Below are positions 8,185 through 16,218 of a stretch of DNA of 18,077 nt, in pieces; position 1 is the stretch's first letter, and the number at the start of each line of letters is the position of its first letter. This DNA is from Halovenus sp. (GTDB lineage Archaea > Halobacteriota > Halobacteria > Halobacteriales > Haloarculaceae). The DNA is taken from the NCBI GenBank assembly GCA_003551265.1, contig PUMG01000298.1, positions 1 through 18,077 on the forward strand. The letters are read 5' to 3'. The notes below the pieces were generated by a model. The model made no database searches, was not told the origin of the DNA, and saw nothing but the letters and a program-made list of their open reading frames with translations. The translations under genes and the position numbers were made by a program.

Positions 8185-8643
8185 ATGACTGCTGAACGTA
8201 CAGACCGCACTCGCCGTCAGTTCGTTGTCGGCGCCTCGGGTGTGGCTGTGGCTGGCCTCGCTGGCTGTCTCGGTGACTCTGATGACTCCGATGAGACAGA
8301 CCGTCGAGCAGAGATTCCAGCTGACCAGGAGGAGCTAATCGAGACATGGATTGCTGACGTCGACGACGACCTGCAGGTTGAGGGCTGGCGGATGAGTGGT
8401 GAGCAGTTTATTCCAGAGTACGCCTCTGGAAACTCCCCAGAGACAGATATTCCCGTACTCGGCGAGTCGTACGCTCGAATCGTCGACGACGGGTTCGAGT
8501 ACCAGACGATGCCGACAGCAGTCGACGACGACGGGTTGATTCGATACATGGTAATCATCGAACCGGAGTGGGCAGAGGAGTATACAACGGGCGAAATCGA
8601 CGAGGCTGAGTACGTCAACCGGATCGAGGGGACGATTCACTGA
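8185..8643 (+). CDS. Small Tat-exported lipoprotein, function unknown
   Basis: The 152-residue precursor begins with a haloarchaeal twin-arginine signal: Arg10-Arg11 followed by QFVVG, a hydrophobic stretch, and lipobox LAGC with Cys28 as the predicted lipidated residue. The Asp/Ser-rich linker (GDSDDSDETD) after the cysteine is typical of haloarchaeal surface lipoproteins. The mature ~125 residues are acidic (ELIETWIADVDDDLQVEGW, then VIIEPEWAEEYTTG) and match no enzyme I know. Start ATG 8185 places the RR motif at the usual distance from the N-terminus; upstream in-frame starts (8137, 8083) would add a poorly matching extension before the signal. A weak TATA-like sequence lies near 8151-8160. 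It precedes the peptide ABC importer but is separated from it by a T-run and a new promoter. Confidence 0.72.
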   Translation: MTAERTDRTRRQFVVGASGVAVAGLAGCLGDSDDSDETDRRAEIPADQEELIETWIADVDDDLQVEGWRMSGEQFIPEYASGNSPETDIPVLGESYARIVDDGFEYQTMPTAVDDDGLIRYMVIIEPEWAEEYTTGEIDEAEYVNRIEGTIH

Positions 8644-8828
8644 CACCATCGTTGGTCATCGGGATTTTTGCGGTCAAAATTGCCTATGAACCTCTCGATG
8701 AGTTTTTCTAGTGTCCAGATAGGTCACACTTGGTTCCTCGCGTGCACCCACTATTTAGCGGTGTGTGAACGTCTCGACACCGATTTACAAGAGCAAAGTT
8801 TTTATTTACTAGCCTGTACACTGTTGGT
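8644..8828. promoter_or_regulatory. Intergenic region with T-run and the promoter of the peptide ABC operon
   Basis: A T5 run at 8665-8669 (GGGATTTTTGCGG) may end the lipoprotein transcript. At the other end GTTTTTATTTA (about 8799-8809) is the strongest TATA box in the window. It is centred 26 nt before the ATG of the leader ORF at 8829, so the operon mRNA should begin at that ATG. The ~120 bp between holds no recognisable gene and could carry operators; GTGTGTGAACG at 8761-8771 is a candidate but has no clear partner. Confidence 0.55.
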
Positions 8829-8891
8829 ATGTCGAATCCCGACACAGCACTCACGAGTGTGCCAGCGGGAGAAGACGACCTCCAGACATGA
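8829..8891 (+). CDS. 20-codon leader ORF overlapping the binding-protein start
   Basis: ATG at 8829 is followed by 19 sense codons and a TGA at 8889-8891; the product starts MSNPDTALTS and ends EDDLQT. The TGA shares its first two bases with the ATG of the next gene (ATGA at 8888-8891). The TATA box at 8799-8809 would place the transcript start at this ATG, so ribosomes on a leaderless mRNA should translate this ORF first and reach the binding-protein gene by termination-reinitiation. No good Shine-Dalgarno site precedes 8888, which is consistent with coupling. It has no signal peptide or motif, and the peptide may matter only as a translational device. It is too short for coding statistics to decide. 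Confidence 0.5.
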   Translation: MSNPDTALTSVPAGEDDLQT

Positions 8892-10999
8892 CTCCAAAAC
8901 AGACCGACCGAACGGACGCAAGCAAGTTGAACCGCCGCCGCCTCCTGCAGGGGATTGCGGCTACTGGTGCCGTGACGACCGCCGCTGGTTGTCTCGGTGA
9001 CGATGATGACGCTGACGACGAACCAGTTGACGACGGTGACGACGACCCAGACCCAGGCGTGGACGACACGGGCGACGACGACCCAGGGATGGTTGACGAT
9101 GATGATGACGATGAGCCAACGGACACCACCGGCATCGTCGAGGGTGGCCGCCTCGAATTCGCTATCGAGCGGCCGAACATCGACGACTACGACCAGGCCG
9201 AGAGTTCGCTGGCCGACGACTCGATGGTTTTCGGTGTCGTCTACGACGGCCTGCAGGCATCCAACCCAGCAGGTGAGTACTTCAACTGGATGGCCGAAGA
9301 GTACGAAGTCACGGACGCACAGGAAGTTTCTTTCCCGGACGACTACACGGACTACATGGGCGAGTACGAGATTGTCGACGCTTCGGGTGACTTCCCGGCG
9401 TTCGACCTCGAGTGGCCCAACATCCTCCTTCCCGGTGCGTACCACCCAGAGGACATGGCTGCGTACGGTGAAGGTGAACTCGCCGAGGGCGACACCTTCC
9501 GTATTCTGACTCGAGAGGAGGCCGCAGACGCCGTCGAAGACGGCGTCTACGGCGTGAAAGCCGAAGGCCGTCTCCACGAGGGTATCGAGTTCCACAACGG
9601 GGACTCGTGTACTGCAGGCGACATCGTCGGTTCCTACGACCGCCTCGCAGGCAGTGCGAACGAAGGTCAGCAGTTCGACAGCTTCATCCACGCAGAAGCG
9701 CCGAACGGTGACGACGGACTCGAGTTCGCGCTGTACGGTCCGGAGCCGGACGCGATTGCGGAAGTCTCGCTCCCACCGTTCCAGATCTATCCGGAAGTCC
9801 ACCACGACATCCAGCCGGGTGACCTCGAGCCGCGCGATGGTGGCGAGGTGCCCATCGGAACTGGTCCCTACGAGATAGCCGAGTTCGATGCTGGCAGTCA
9901 GTTGCTGCTCCGGCGCACTGACAACTACTGGCTCGAGAACGTTGGACTCGAAAACAAGGAGTGGTGGGACGGCGACGACGACTTCCCGGAGGCTCCCGTC
10001 ATCGATGAGATCAACATCCGGTTCGTACCGGAAGAGGGAACGCGAACTGCGAGTCTGCTGGCAGGGGAAGTTGACCTGTCGTACCAGCTTGGAGCGGGTG
10101 ACCGGACGGCCTTCGACGAAGACCCTGACTACGACGTGGTTGCTGCCATCTCCACTGGATTCAAGTTCATGCAGTTCCCGATGAACTCTGAAGAGGGTGA
10201 CCTCCAGCACGAGGGCGTTCGCAAGGCCGTTGCAAACCTGATTCCGCGGAATACGATTGTCGAAATCGTCGCGGAGGGCTGGGCCGCACCAGCACTCGCG
10301 CCGATTCCGGAGCCTGCAGCTGGTCTCGGAACGAACATGTCCTACGAAGAGTTCGAACAGGCCGACTTCGCCAACCCTGCAGACCCGGACATCGAAGCCG
10401 CAGAGCAGTACATCGAGGAGAGCCCAGTTGAGCCACCGGTTCCGTTCATCATCCGGACGAACGCAGACGACGGTGAGCGTCAGGACAAGATGCAACTGGC
10501 CGTCGACGAACTCAACGCCAGCGGACTGTTCGAAGCCTCGCTGGAAACGCCAGCAGACATCGGTGACTGGACAGGTGACCTCTACGCCCCCGATTCGACG
10601 GACAACTACGCCGCGGACAACGCGGTGGCTGTCATCGGTCTCGCCTCCGGGTTCGACCCGGACGGCTACAACCGGGCGATTAACCACCCCGACAACCACA
10701 ACATCTGCTGTAACTTCTTCCACCCGAGTGGGACGTTCGACTGGATCGACGACTACGACGCAACCCGCTTCGGGACCGAAGTTGCCGAGGACCCACAGCT
10801 CCGGCGTGACCGCTTCGACGATGTCTGGCCACAGATCGCCGACGATGTCGGAAACACGCTCGTCGATTACAGTCTCGAAACGGCTGTTGCTGGCCCTGCC
10901 CTCAACGGCTACGCGGCCTACCCCGACCGCCGTGGGTTCTTGAGCTACAGCCTGTACGCGCCGTACGACGATGTCGTTGCCTGGATAGACCGCGACTAA
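8888..10999 (+). CDS. Peptide-type ABC transporter solute-binding lipoprotein (SBP family 5)
   Basis: The 703-residue protein is the extracytoplasmic receptor of the importer encoded downstream. A Tat signal (Arg16-Arg17-Arg18-Leu-Leu) and lipobox TAAGC (Cys35) anchor it to the outer face of the membrane. Residues ~37-80 are an Asp-dominated flexible linker. The mature part shows the family 5 pattern: GRLEFAI at the start, the EGIEFHNGDSCTAGDIVGSYDRL block, IGTGPYEIAEF, and VDLSYQL. These proteins bind di- and oligopeptides and sometimes nickel, heme or sugars, so the ligand is not fixed. It is about 100 residues longer than typical bacterial DppA/OppA, explained by the linker and an insertion at about residues 150-220. 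It shares an ATGA overlap with a leader ORF. A TATA-like and T-rich stretch follows, separating it from the permease genes. Confidence 0.9.
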   Translation: MTPKQTDRTDASKLNRRRLLQGIAATGAVTTAAGCLGDDDDADDEPVDDGDDDPDPGVDDTGDDDPGMVDDDDDDEPTDTTGIVEGGRLEFAIERPNIDDYDQAESSLADDSMVFGVVYDGLQASNPAGEYFNWMAEEYEVTDAQEVSFPDDYTDYMGEYEIVDASGDFPAFDLEWPNILLPGAYHPEDMAAYGEGELAEGDTFRILTREEAADAVEDGVYGVKAEGRLHEGIEFHNGDSCTAGDIVGSYDRLAGSANEGQQFDSFIHAEAPNGDDGLEFALYGPEPDAIAEVSLPPFQIYPEVHHDIQPGDLEPRDGGEVPIGTGPYEIAEFDAGSQLLLRRTDNYWLENVGLENKEWWDGDDDFPEAPVIDEINIRFVPEEGTRTASLLAGEVDLSYQLGAGDRTAFDEDPDYDVVAAISTGFKFMQFPMNSEEGDLQHEGVRKAVANLIPRNTIVEIVAEGWAAPALAPIPEPAAGLGTNMSYEEFEQADFANPADPDIEAAEQYIEESPVEPPVPFIIRTNADDGERQDKMQLAVDELNASGLFEASLETPADIGDWTGDLYAPDSTDNYAADNAVAVIGLASGFDPDGYNRAINHPDNHNICCNFFHPSGTFDWIDDYDATRFGTEVAEDPQLRRDRFDDVWPQIADDVGNTLVDYSLETAVAGPALNGYAAYPDRRGFLSYSLYAPYDDVVAWIDRD

Positions 11000-11016
11000 G
11001 CCGCACCCAGACCGAT

Positions 11017-11045
11017 AGTTTTAGGTCATTCTATCTGTTTTCTTC
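11017..11045 (+). promoter_or_regulatory. Internal promoter (and possible U-tract terminator) before the permease genes
   Basis: AGTTTTAGG (11017-11025) is centred about 30 nt before the ATG at 11051, giving a leaderless start for the permease gene. The same gap holds T-rich CTGTTTTCTTCG (11035-11046). Partial termination after the binding protein plus a separate weaker promoter would give the usual excess of binding protein over membrane parts. The two readings of the T-rich DNA are not exclusive. Confidence 0.42.
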
Positions 11046-11050
11046 GTTCA

Positions 11051-12007
11051 ATGAGCCTCCGGCGCTACATCATACGCCGAATTCTGGTTTCGATTCCGGT
11101 ACTGTTTGGGGTGTCAGTCATCACGTTCGGGCTGGTGCACCTCACACCCGGTGATATCGTCGACCTGATGATTGGGCAGAACCCCGACTTACAACCGGGT
11201 GAAGCAGAACGTCTCCGTCGGGAGTTCGGTCTCGACCAGCCGGTGTATGTTCAGTACTTCGACTGGATAACAAACGCCTTACAGGGTGACCTCGGTCCGT
11301 CGTTCTCACAGGGTCCCGAGACGAGCACACTGCTCGTGAGCCGCCTGCCAGAGACGATCGCCCTCGGACTGTTCGGCTGGGTGTTCGCGATGGTCATCGC
11401 GATTCCAGGTGGCATCTACGCCGCGATTCGCCGCGGTCGCCTCGGTGACGACGTCAGCCGCTTCGTCGCGCTGGCAGGCATCTCCATTCCGAACTTCTGG
11501 CTCGGTCTGATGCTGATCGCCATCTTCGCTGCTCGCTTCGGCTGGTTCCCGGTACTCGACCCACAGACTGACCTCCTCTCGCGAGAGATGCTCTGGTGGT
11601 TGATACTCCCAGGTATTGCCGTCGGAACGGCGTCGTCGGCGAGTCTGATGCGAATCATGCGAACGACGATGGCCGAGGAGTTGAACAAGGAGTACGTGAC
11701 GGCTGCACGCGCGAAGGGACTCCCAGAGCGGACGATTATTCTCAAACACGTCCTGCGCAACTCGCTCATCTCGGTGGTGACTGTCGCCGCGTTCATCACC
11801 GCAGGCATCGTCTCCGGGTCGGTCGTTATCGAAGTTGTTTTCGGCTGGCCGGGTCTCGGACAGCTGCTCATTGACGTGATACACATGCGAGATGTCAACG
11901 TCATTATGGCAATCACACTGTTCGTCGGAGTCGCTATCGTCATTGCAAACCTGTTCGCCGACATCGTGTACGCACTCCTCGACCCGCGCATCAGAGACGA
12001 TTACTGA
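11051..12007 (+). CDS. Peptide-type ABC transporter permease, DppB/OppB family
   Basis: The 318-residue permease begins MSLRRYIIRRILVSIPVLFG, the characteristic amphipathic start and first membrane helix of DppB/OppB proteins, followed by a long external segment with RREFGLDQPVYVQY (57-70). About five further helices follow (around 103-125, 136-161, 180-200, 240-262, 283-310). The cytoplasmic EAA coupling loop is EYVTAARAKGLPERTI (residues 214-229), which docks on the ATPase subunits. It forms the translocation channel with the permease encoded next. It starts after its own TATA-like box and ends 17 nt before the next start codon. Length and motifs are normal for the family. Confidence 0.92.
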   Translation: MSLRRYIIRRILVSIPVLFGVSVITFGLVHLTPGDIVDLMIGQNPDLQPGEAERLRREFGLDQPVYVQYFDWITNALQGDLGPSFSQGPETSTLLVSRLPETIALGLFGWVFAMVIAIPGGIYAAIRRGRLGDDVSRFVALAGISIPNFWLGLMLIAIFAARFGWFPVLDPQTDLLSREMLWWLILPGIAVGTASSASLMRIMRTTMAEELNKEYVTAARAKGLPERTIILKHVLRNSLISVVTVAAFITAGIVSGSVVIEVVFGWPGLGQLLIDVIHMRDVNVIMAITLFVGVAIVIANLFADIVYALLDPRIRDDY

Positions 12008-12024
12008 ACCATACACTACTAACC

Positions 12025-13047
12025 ATGTCAACAGAACGAGGACAAATTCAGATAAAGGGGTTCCACGCCGAGACCGTTGAGGACCGCGAAGGGCTCTCGG
12101 AGTGGACGGACGAAAAGGACACAGAGATACCGAGCAGGTGGGTGCTCATCGGTCGACAGCTCGTTCGGGACCGTCTCGCACTCATCGGTGCGCTGTTCGT
12201 CGCGTTCATGCTGTTCTGGGCGCTTTTTTCGCGTCCGCTCTCGGTGATGGGGACGACGATTCAGCCGTTCGAGGCCGTGCCGTACGACCCGACACGGACG
12301 GGAGTCGGTGACCGGTACGAATCTCCGTCGCTGGCGCATCCGTTCGGAACGGACCGTCTGGGACGTGACCTGTTCTCCCGGGTCATGTACGGGACGCGTT
12401 TCAGCGTCACCATCGGGATTATCGTGACGGCCATTGCGGCGAGTTTTGGCGTCGTTTACGGCGGTGTCTCGGGTTACTTCGGTGGGCGAATCGACGACGT
12501 CCTCATGCGCATCGTCGACATGGTGTTCGCGTTCCCGGGCCTCGTGCTCGCGCTGGTCATCGTCTCGATGCTCGGCCGCGGTTACTGGCAACTGGTGGCA
12601 GCGTTCACGCTGTTCGGATGGGCAGGATACGCCCGTCTCATACGGGGTGAGATACTGAAGGTCAAACAGAACGAGTACGTACTCGCGGCGAAAGCGCTTG
12701 GAGCACGTGACCGAAAGGTGCTGTTCCGTCACATCGTTCCGAATGCGATTGCGCCGGTTATCGTCCAGGCAACACTCGCCATCGGTGGTGTCGTCATCGG
12801 GGTTGCCGCGCTCGGGTTCCTCGGCGTCGGATTCGCACCAGGGACGCCTGAGTGGGGAACCATTCTCGACGCCGAGAAGGGAACGGTCGTCGCCGCTGGT
12901 GACGAGTGGCGCTGGTGGGCCACAGTGTTCCCTGGACTCATGATATTCATCTTCGTGATGGCGATGAACATGATCGGTGACGCCGTCAACGACGCGCTGG
13001 ACGCACAGAACGAAACCAACGTGGACAACATGGGGCCCCAAGGATGA
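12025..13047 (+). CDS. Peptide-type ABC transporter permease, DppC/OppC family
   Basis: The 340-residue second permease has a hydrophilic cytoplasmic N-terminus of about 40 residues, then the first helix (LALIGALFVAFMLFWALF) and the DppC hallmark HPFGTDRLGRDLFSR (105-119). The EAA loop is EYVLAAKALGARDRKV (217-232). The segment GVGFAPGTPEWGTIL near 268-282 and the long final helix are also typical. It pairs with the upstream permease in the membrane. Its stop codon overlaps the next gene's start (ATGA, 13044-13047), so translation is coupled to the first ATPase. No Shine-Dalgarno match was seen before its own ATG; the 17-nt gap from the upstream stop suggests reinitiation. Confidence 0.92.
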   Translation: MSTERGQIQIKGFHAETVEDREGLSEWTDEKDTEIPSRWVLIGRQLVRDRLALIGALFVAFMLFWALFSRPLSVMGTTIQPFEAVPYDPTRTGVGDRYESPSLAHPFGTDRLGRDLFSRVMYGTRFSVTIGIIVTAIAASFGVVYGGVSGYFGGRIDDVLMRIVDMVFAFPGLVLALVIVSMLGRGYWQLVAAFTLFGWAGYARLIRGEILKVKQNEYVLAAKALGARDRKVLFRHIVPNAIAPVIVQATLAIGGVVIGVAALGFLGVGFAPGTPEWGTILDAEKGTVVAAGDEWRWWATVFPGLMIFIFVMAMNMIGDAVNDALDAQNETNVDNMGPQG

Positions 13048-14105
13048 CGCTACTGGAAGTAAACAACCTGACCGTCCGATTCTACACAGCAGAGGGTGTG
13101 GTGACCGCTGTCGACGACCTGTCGTTCACCATCGACCGTGGTGAGAAGTTCGGCATCGTCGGTGAGAGCGGTGCTGGAAAGAGTGTGAGTGCGCTATCGG
13201 TTCTCCGCCTGATAGAGAATCCCGGTCGAATCGAGAGTGGCGAGATTCTCCTCGACGGTGAGAACCTGCTCGAAATGAGTGATAAGGAGATTCGCAAGGT
13301 CCGTGGAAACCGGGTTTCGATGATCTTCCAGGACGCACAGACTGCCCTCAACCCGGTGTACACCGTCGGTGAGCAGATATCCGAGCCGATTCGTCACCAC
13401 CTCGATTACAGCGAATCGGAGGCGAAAGAGCGAGCGATCGAACTGCTCGACACCGTAGGTATTCCTGACCCACAGACACGGTATTCGGATTATCCACACG
13501 AGTTCTCAGGCGGGATGCAACAGCGTGCTGTCATCGCGATGGCGCTGTCGTGTGACCCAGACTTGCTCATCGCCGACGAACCGACAACTGCGCTGGACGT
13601 GATGACGGAGGCGAAGATTCTCAACGAACTGGACAGGCTTGCAGAGGAGTTCGATACTGCAGTCCAGTTGATCACACACGACCTGGGCGTCATCGCTGAA
13701 GTGTGTGACCACGTGATGGTGATGTATGCTGGCCAGCCTGTCGAGACGGCGTCGGTCGACGATCTGTTCTACGATCCGAAACACCCGTACACGGTCGGTC
13801 TCATGGCGTCGATTCCACGAATCGGCGCTGGTGACACACGCCTCCAGACTATCCCAGGAGTGATGCCTGACCTCATCGACGTGCCCACTGGCTGTACGTT
13901 CCACCCACGGTGTCCCTACGCCGAGGATGTCTGCACACAGAAAGAGCCAGGGCTCGTCGACCCGGCGACTGGCACAGAAGTGGGTGCAGACGCGGACCGG
14001 GGTGCGAGTTGTCTCGCCTACACGGGTGACCTCGCTAACGACCTCACGTTCGACGTGACAGTCGGAGACGCCGGCCAGTCTGTCGGGGGTGAGTCAGATG
14101 ACTGA
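13044..14105 (+). CDS. Peptide-type ABC transporter ATPase, DppD/OppD family
   Basis: The 353-residue cytoplasmic ATPase has Walker A GESGAGKS (40-47, Lys46), Q-loop Gln96, signature FSGGM (154-158), Walker B LLIADE (174-179, catalytic Glu179) and H-loop His212. The C-terminal oligopeptide-transporter extension carries the cysteine cluster [15 protein letters not shown] (Cys284, Cys290, Cys297) with a later Cys323. In related DppD proteins such clusters have been proposed or shown to bind an Fe-S cluster or metal. It forms a heterodimer with the second ATPase. The start overlaps the permease stop, and its 3' end overlaps the next gene by 8 nt if that gene starts at ATG 14098. All residues needed for ATP hydrolysis are present. 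Confidence 0.93.
   Translation: MTLLEVNNLTVRFYTAEGVVTAVDDLSFTIDRGEKFGIVGESGAGKSVSALSVLRLIENPGRIESGEILLDGENLLEMSDKEIRKVRGNRVSMIFQDAQTALNPVYTVGEQISEPIRHHLDYSESEAKERAIELLDTVGIPDPQTRYSDYPHEFSGGMQQRAVIAMALSCDPDLLIADEPTTALDVMTEAKILNELDRLAEEFDTAVQLITHDLGVIAEVCDHVMVMYAGQPVETASVDDLFYDPKHPYTVGLMASIPRIGAGDTRLQTIPGVMPDLIDVPTGCTFHPRCPYAEDVCTQKEPGLVDPATGTEVGADADRGASCLAYTGDLANDLTFDVTVGDAGQSVGGESDD
14085..14092 (+). promoter_or_regulatory. Shine-Dalgarno site deciding the DppF-type start
   Basis: GGGGGTGA matches the archaeal Shine-Dalgarno consensus GGAGGTGA at seven of eight bases and sits 5 nt before ATG 14098. It therefore favours ATG 14098 over the in-frame GTG at 14089, which lies inside the site. Confidence 0.6.
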
Positions 14106-15471
14106 GCGCGACCAGCCGATTCTCGAGGTTCGGAACCTGAGCAAGTACTACGAGATGGGTGGCAGTTTTGTCGACAGCCTGCTGGGACGCAAACAGGAGG
14201 TCAAAGCAGTCGAAAGCGTCGACTTCGAGCTGTACAAGGGCGAGACGCTCGGCGTTGTCGGTGAGAGTGGGTGCGGGAAGACAACGCTCGGGCGCTCGCT
14301 GTTGCGTCTCATCGAACCGACCGACGGCTCCATCATCTACCGTCAGGAGCAAGAGGACGGGACGAGAGAGGAGATTGAACTGACAGACCTTTCGAGTTCT
14401 GCACTCCGTGGGCTTCGCAGAGACCTGCAGTACATCTTCCAGGACCCGTTCGCGAGCCTGAACCCTCGTATGACGGTCGGAGACATCGTCGGTGAACCGC
14501 TCGACATTCACAACCTCGCCTCTGGCGAGGAACGAAACGAACGAGTTCGCGAGCTGCTCGAGATCGTCGGGCTGAGCCCGAGTCACGCCTATCGTTACCC
14601 ACACGAGTTCTCCGGGGGCCAGCGCCAGCGTATCGGGATTGCTCGTGCGCTCGCTGTCGACCCAGAGATAATCGTCTGTGACGAACCCGTGAGCGCACTC
14701 GACGTGAGCGTGCAGGCACAGATTCTGAACCTCTTAGAGGACCTGCAGGACGAGTTCGACCTCTCGTACATCTTCATCGCCCACGACCTGAGCGTCGTCG
14801 AGCACATCTCCGACCGGGTTGCCGTGATGTACCTCGGCGAAATTGCTGAAGCGGCGCCCTCCGAGCGACTGTTCGCCTCGCCGAAACATCCGTACACGGA
14901 GGCCCTGCTGTCGGTGATTCCTGAACCGGACCCGAACTGGGTCGGGAACAAGATTCTGCTCGAAGGGGATGTCCCCTCTGCGCTCACTCCTCCTGACGGC
15001 TGTCGATTCCACACCCGATGTCATCGAATTATTCCGCCTGAAGAGTACGACATAGACCAGGATGCGTGGGAATCGCTCCGGAACCTCAAACTCCGTGTTC
15101 CGGACGCGTCGTCTGTGCCGGACCTCATCACGTTCGGCCGCAAGGGAGAACTCGTCGAGGACGAAGCAATCGAAGAACTCTCTCGTCTCGACGAGATACT
15201 CCGGTCTGCGTTCGAGATTCCCTCTCCGCTCTCTGACCCGACGGCTGAAGACCACTTGAGCGAGGTTGTTGAGTTACTCCACGGCGAGGGGCTGGACGCG
15301 GCGGGAGAGACACTCGATGAGTTGTTCGTCTCACCGTGTGAGACGGTCAGCCCCGAACTCATCGAGACAGAGCGCTTGCATCAGGTGTCCTGTCTCCTGT
15401 ACGACGACGAGTACCGAAGTGGCGGACTTGAAGTGCCACAGACACAGTCAGACGCCGTCGCCGACGACTGA
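14098..15471 (+). CDS. Peptide-type ABC transporter ATPase, DppF/OppF family, with extended C-terminal region
   Basis: The 457-residue ATPase has Walker A GESGCGKT (55-62, Lys61), Q-loop Gln115, signature FSGGQ (171-175), Walker B IIVCDE (191-196, Glu196) and H-loop His229. It partners the upstream ATPase to power the importer. After the usual GCRFHTRC motif (Cys302, Cys308) comes about 100 residues that bacterial DppF lacks: acidic, helical, with SLRNLKLRV and [18 protein letters not shown]. The final cysteines Cys414 and Cys432 follow. The extension splits the normal C-terminal cysteine cluster. Similar long C-termini occur in other haloarchaeal peptide transporters as far as I recall, so this is a lineage trait rather than damage. 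The gene ends the operon; a 26-bp repeat copy lies 12 nt after the stop. Confidence 0.92.
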   Translation: MTERDQPILEVRNLSKYYEMGGSFVDSLLGRKQEVKAVESVDFELYKGETLGVVGESGCGKTTLGRSLLRLIEPTDGSIIYRQEQEDGTREEIELTDLSSSALRGLRRDLQYIFQDPFASLNPRMTVGDIVGEPLDIHNLASGEERNERVRELLEIVGLSPSHAYRYPHEFSGGQRQRIGIARALAVDPEIIVCDEPVSALDVSVQAQILNLLEDLQDEFDLSYIFIAHDLSVVEHISDRVAVMYLGEIAEAAPSERLFASPKHPYTEALLSVIPEPDPNWVGNKILLEGDVPSALTPPDGCRFHTRCHRIIPPEEYDIDQDAWESLRNLKLRVPDASSVPDLITFGRKGELVEDEAIEELSRLDEILRSAFEIPSPLSDPTAEDHLSEVVELLHGEGLDAAGETLDELFVSPCETVSPELIETERLHQVSCLLYDDEYRSGGLEVPQTQSDAVADD

Positions 15472-15483
15472 TAGAGATTATTG

Positions 15484-15509
15484 CGATTCGTTTCGTGACC
15501 ACGTCACAC
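15484..15509 (+). repeat. 26-bp direct repeat, copy 1
   Basis: The 26 bases are identical to 16219-16244. They contain GTGAC-CAC-GTCAC, a hyphenated palindrome with 5-bp arms. The copy begins after exactly 12 nt of unrelated sequence following the DppF-type stop codon. No T-run follows, so it is not a simple terminator. Confidence 0.85.
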
Positions 15510-15607
15510 AGACTGGTGTTTCACTGCGTGTCGATAGTTTCTCGGTGCAGCATAGCGGTACAGAGTCGCAATACTCATTATGAGGGCGTCGTTCTGCAAC
15601 ACCCATC

Positions 15608-15624
15608 GCGACAGCGACTGTCGC
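15608..15624. repeat. Inverted repeat upstream of the 15670 gene
   Basis: GCGACAG-CGA-CTGTCGC has perfect 7-bp arms around a 3-bp centre. It ends about 15 bp before the TATA-like CTTTTG at 15639-15644, a position suited to a transcription-factor operator. It could instead act as a small hairpin in DppF readthrough RNA. Confidence 0.5.
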
Positions 15625-15638
15625 AACAGCGAACAACG

Positions 15639-15645
15639 CTTTTGT
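15639..15645 (+). promoter_or_regulatory. Weak TATA-like box for the 15670 gene
   Basis: CTTTTGT is centred 28 nt before the ATG at 15670. The match is poor, but the spacing is right and it supports the ATG 15670 start over the in-frame ATG at 15580. Confidence 0.3.
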
Positions 15646-15669
15646 CCGTCGAATCCCTTTACTCAGACG

Positions 15670-16206
15670 ATGCGCCGTATTTACGAGTCGGATGCGCTTG
15701 AGCGTGATAACGAGGATACGTTCACGCCGAACGAACGCGACCGCGAGCACAAACCACAGCTGTTTCGTTCGCTCAACGCGTCCGCCTGGAGCGACCGGTT
15801 GCTCCATCACGGTGTGCGCTGTCGTGCGGTGTCGGTTCGCATCGAAACCCCTCGAACCGAGTTCGAGCAGGGAGAGGTGATTCCGTTCAGGGTGTGGATG
15901 AAAAACAGCCTCCCGATACCCGTCACGATACGTACTCGCTCGCCAGTTCTGTGGAGCTGGTTTGTCGACGACTACGAGGAAGCGTCGAAGGTATCACTTC
16001 GAGAACCACCGGAGGAGCCAGCCAAAATCCGCTTCGACCGCGGGCAGAGAGTCCGGTTCGAAAAGCGCTGGAACCAGATGTTCCGGATCGACGAAGACGA
16101 GTGGCGCCCCGCACAACCCGGTGAGTACACCCTCCGCGCAGCCATCAACGTCGACAGCAAAAAAGAACGAAATCTCAGTGACGAGACGACTATCAGAATC
16201 GTTTGA
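15670..16206 (+). CDS. Haloarchaeal conserved protein with a predicted Ig-like beta-sandwich
   Basis: The 178-residue protein starts MRRIYESDALERDNED. The polar N-terminal third (NERDREHKPQLFRSLNASAW) leads into a beta-rich region: AVSVRIETPRTEFEQGE, IPFRVWMKNSLPIPVTIRT, PVLWSWFVDD, then FDRGQRVRFEKRW and a closing PGEYTLRAAIN. That strand pattern, with a 'need/ornament' type edge and final PGEYT-like turn, recalls the BsuPI/CARDB class of Ig-like domains found in small binding or adaptor proteins. There is no signal peptide, so it is probably cytosolic. I believe relatives exist across haloarchaea but know no function. The in-frame upstream extension to 15580 is Cys-rich and unlike the body. 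The gene lies between two 26-bp direct repeats; a 6-bp-arm hairpin spans its stop codon. Confidence 0.72.
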   Translation: MRRIYESDALERDNEDTFTPNERDREHKPQLFRSLNASAWSDRLLHHGVRCRAVSVRIETPRTEFEQGEVIPFRVWMKNSLPIPVTIRTRSPVLWSWFVDDYEEASKVSLREPPEEPAKIRFDRGQRVRFEKRWNQMFRIDEDEWRPAQPGEYTLRAAINVDSKKERNLSDETTIRIV

Positions 16207-16210
16207 TTCT
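16195..16210. repeat. Hairpin spanning the stop codon of the 15670 gene
   Basis: AGAATC-GTTT-GATTCT gives a perfect 6-bp stem with a 4-nt loop. The TGA stop (16204-16206) lies in the loop and 3' arm. It may help mark the 3' end of the transcript; no long T-run follows. Confidence 0.45.
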
Positions 16211-16218
16211 CACAGCGA

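Noticed and set aside
8999..9125. GAC/GAT-rich repetitive stretch that looks like a tandem repeat
   Set aside because: It encodes the Asp-rich linker following the lipobox of the binding protein. Units are irregular and the pattern follows codons, so it is not a CRISPR or minisatellite.
8708..10723. A 671-codon open frame on the minus strand opposite the binding-protein gene
   Set aside because: It is the antisense shadow of an unmistakable Tat lipoprotein gene; GC-rich haloarchaeal codon use keeps antisense frames open. Its translation shows no domain or signal.
12028..13041. A 337-codon minus-strand open frame opposite the DppC-type permease
   Set aside because: The translation is His/Arg/Asp-rich low-complexity sequence typical of shadows of membrane-protein genes; the plus-strand permease has all family motifs.
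13708..13722. A GTGTGACCACGTGAT stretch resembling the core of the 26-bp repeat
   Set aside because: It shares only the short GTGACCACGT part, lies within the DppD-type coding sequence (Cys-Asp-His-Val) and is explained by codon use.
15580..15669. In-frame 30-codon extension of the beta-sandwich protein gene (ATG 15580)
   Set aside because: It contains the inverted repeat and the TATA-like element and encodes a Cys-rich stretch unlike the rest; ATG 15670 has proper promoter spacing.
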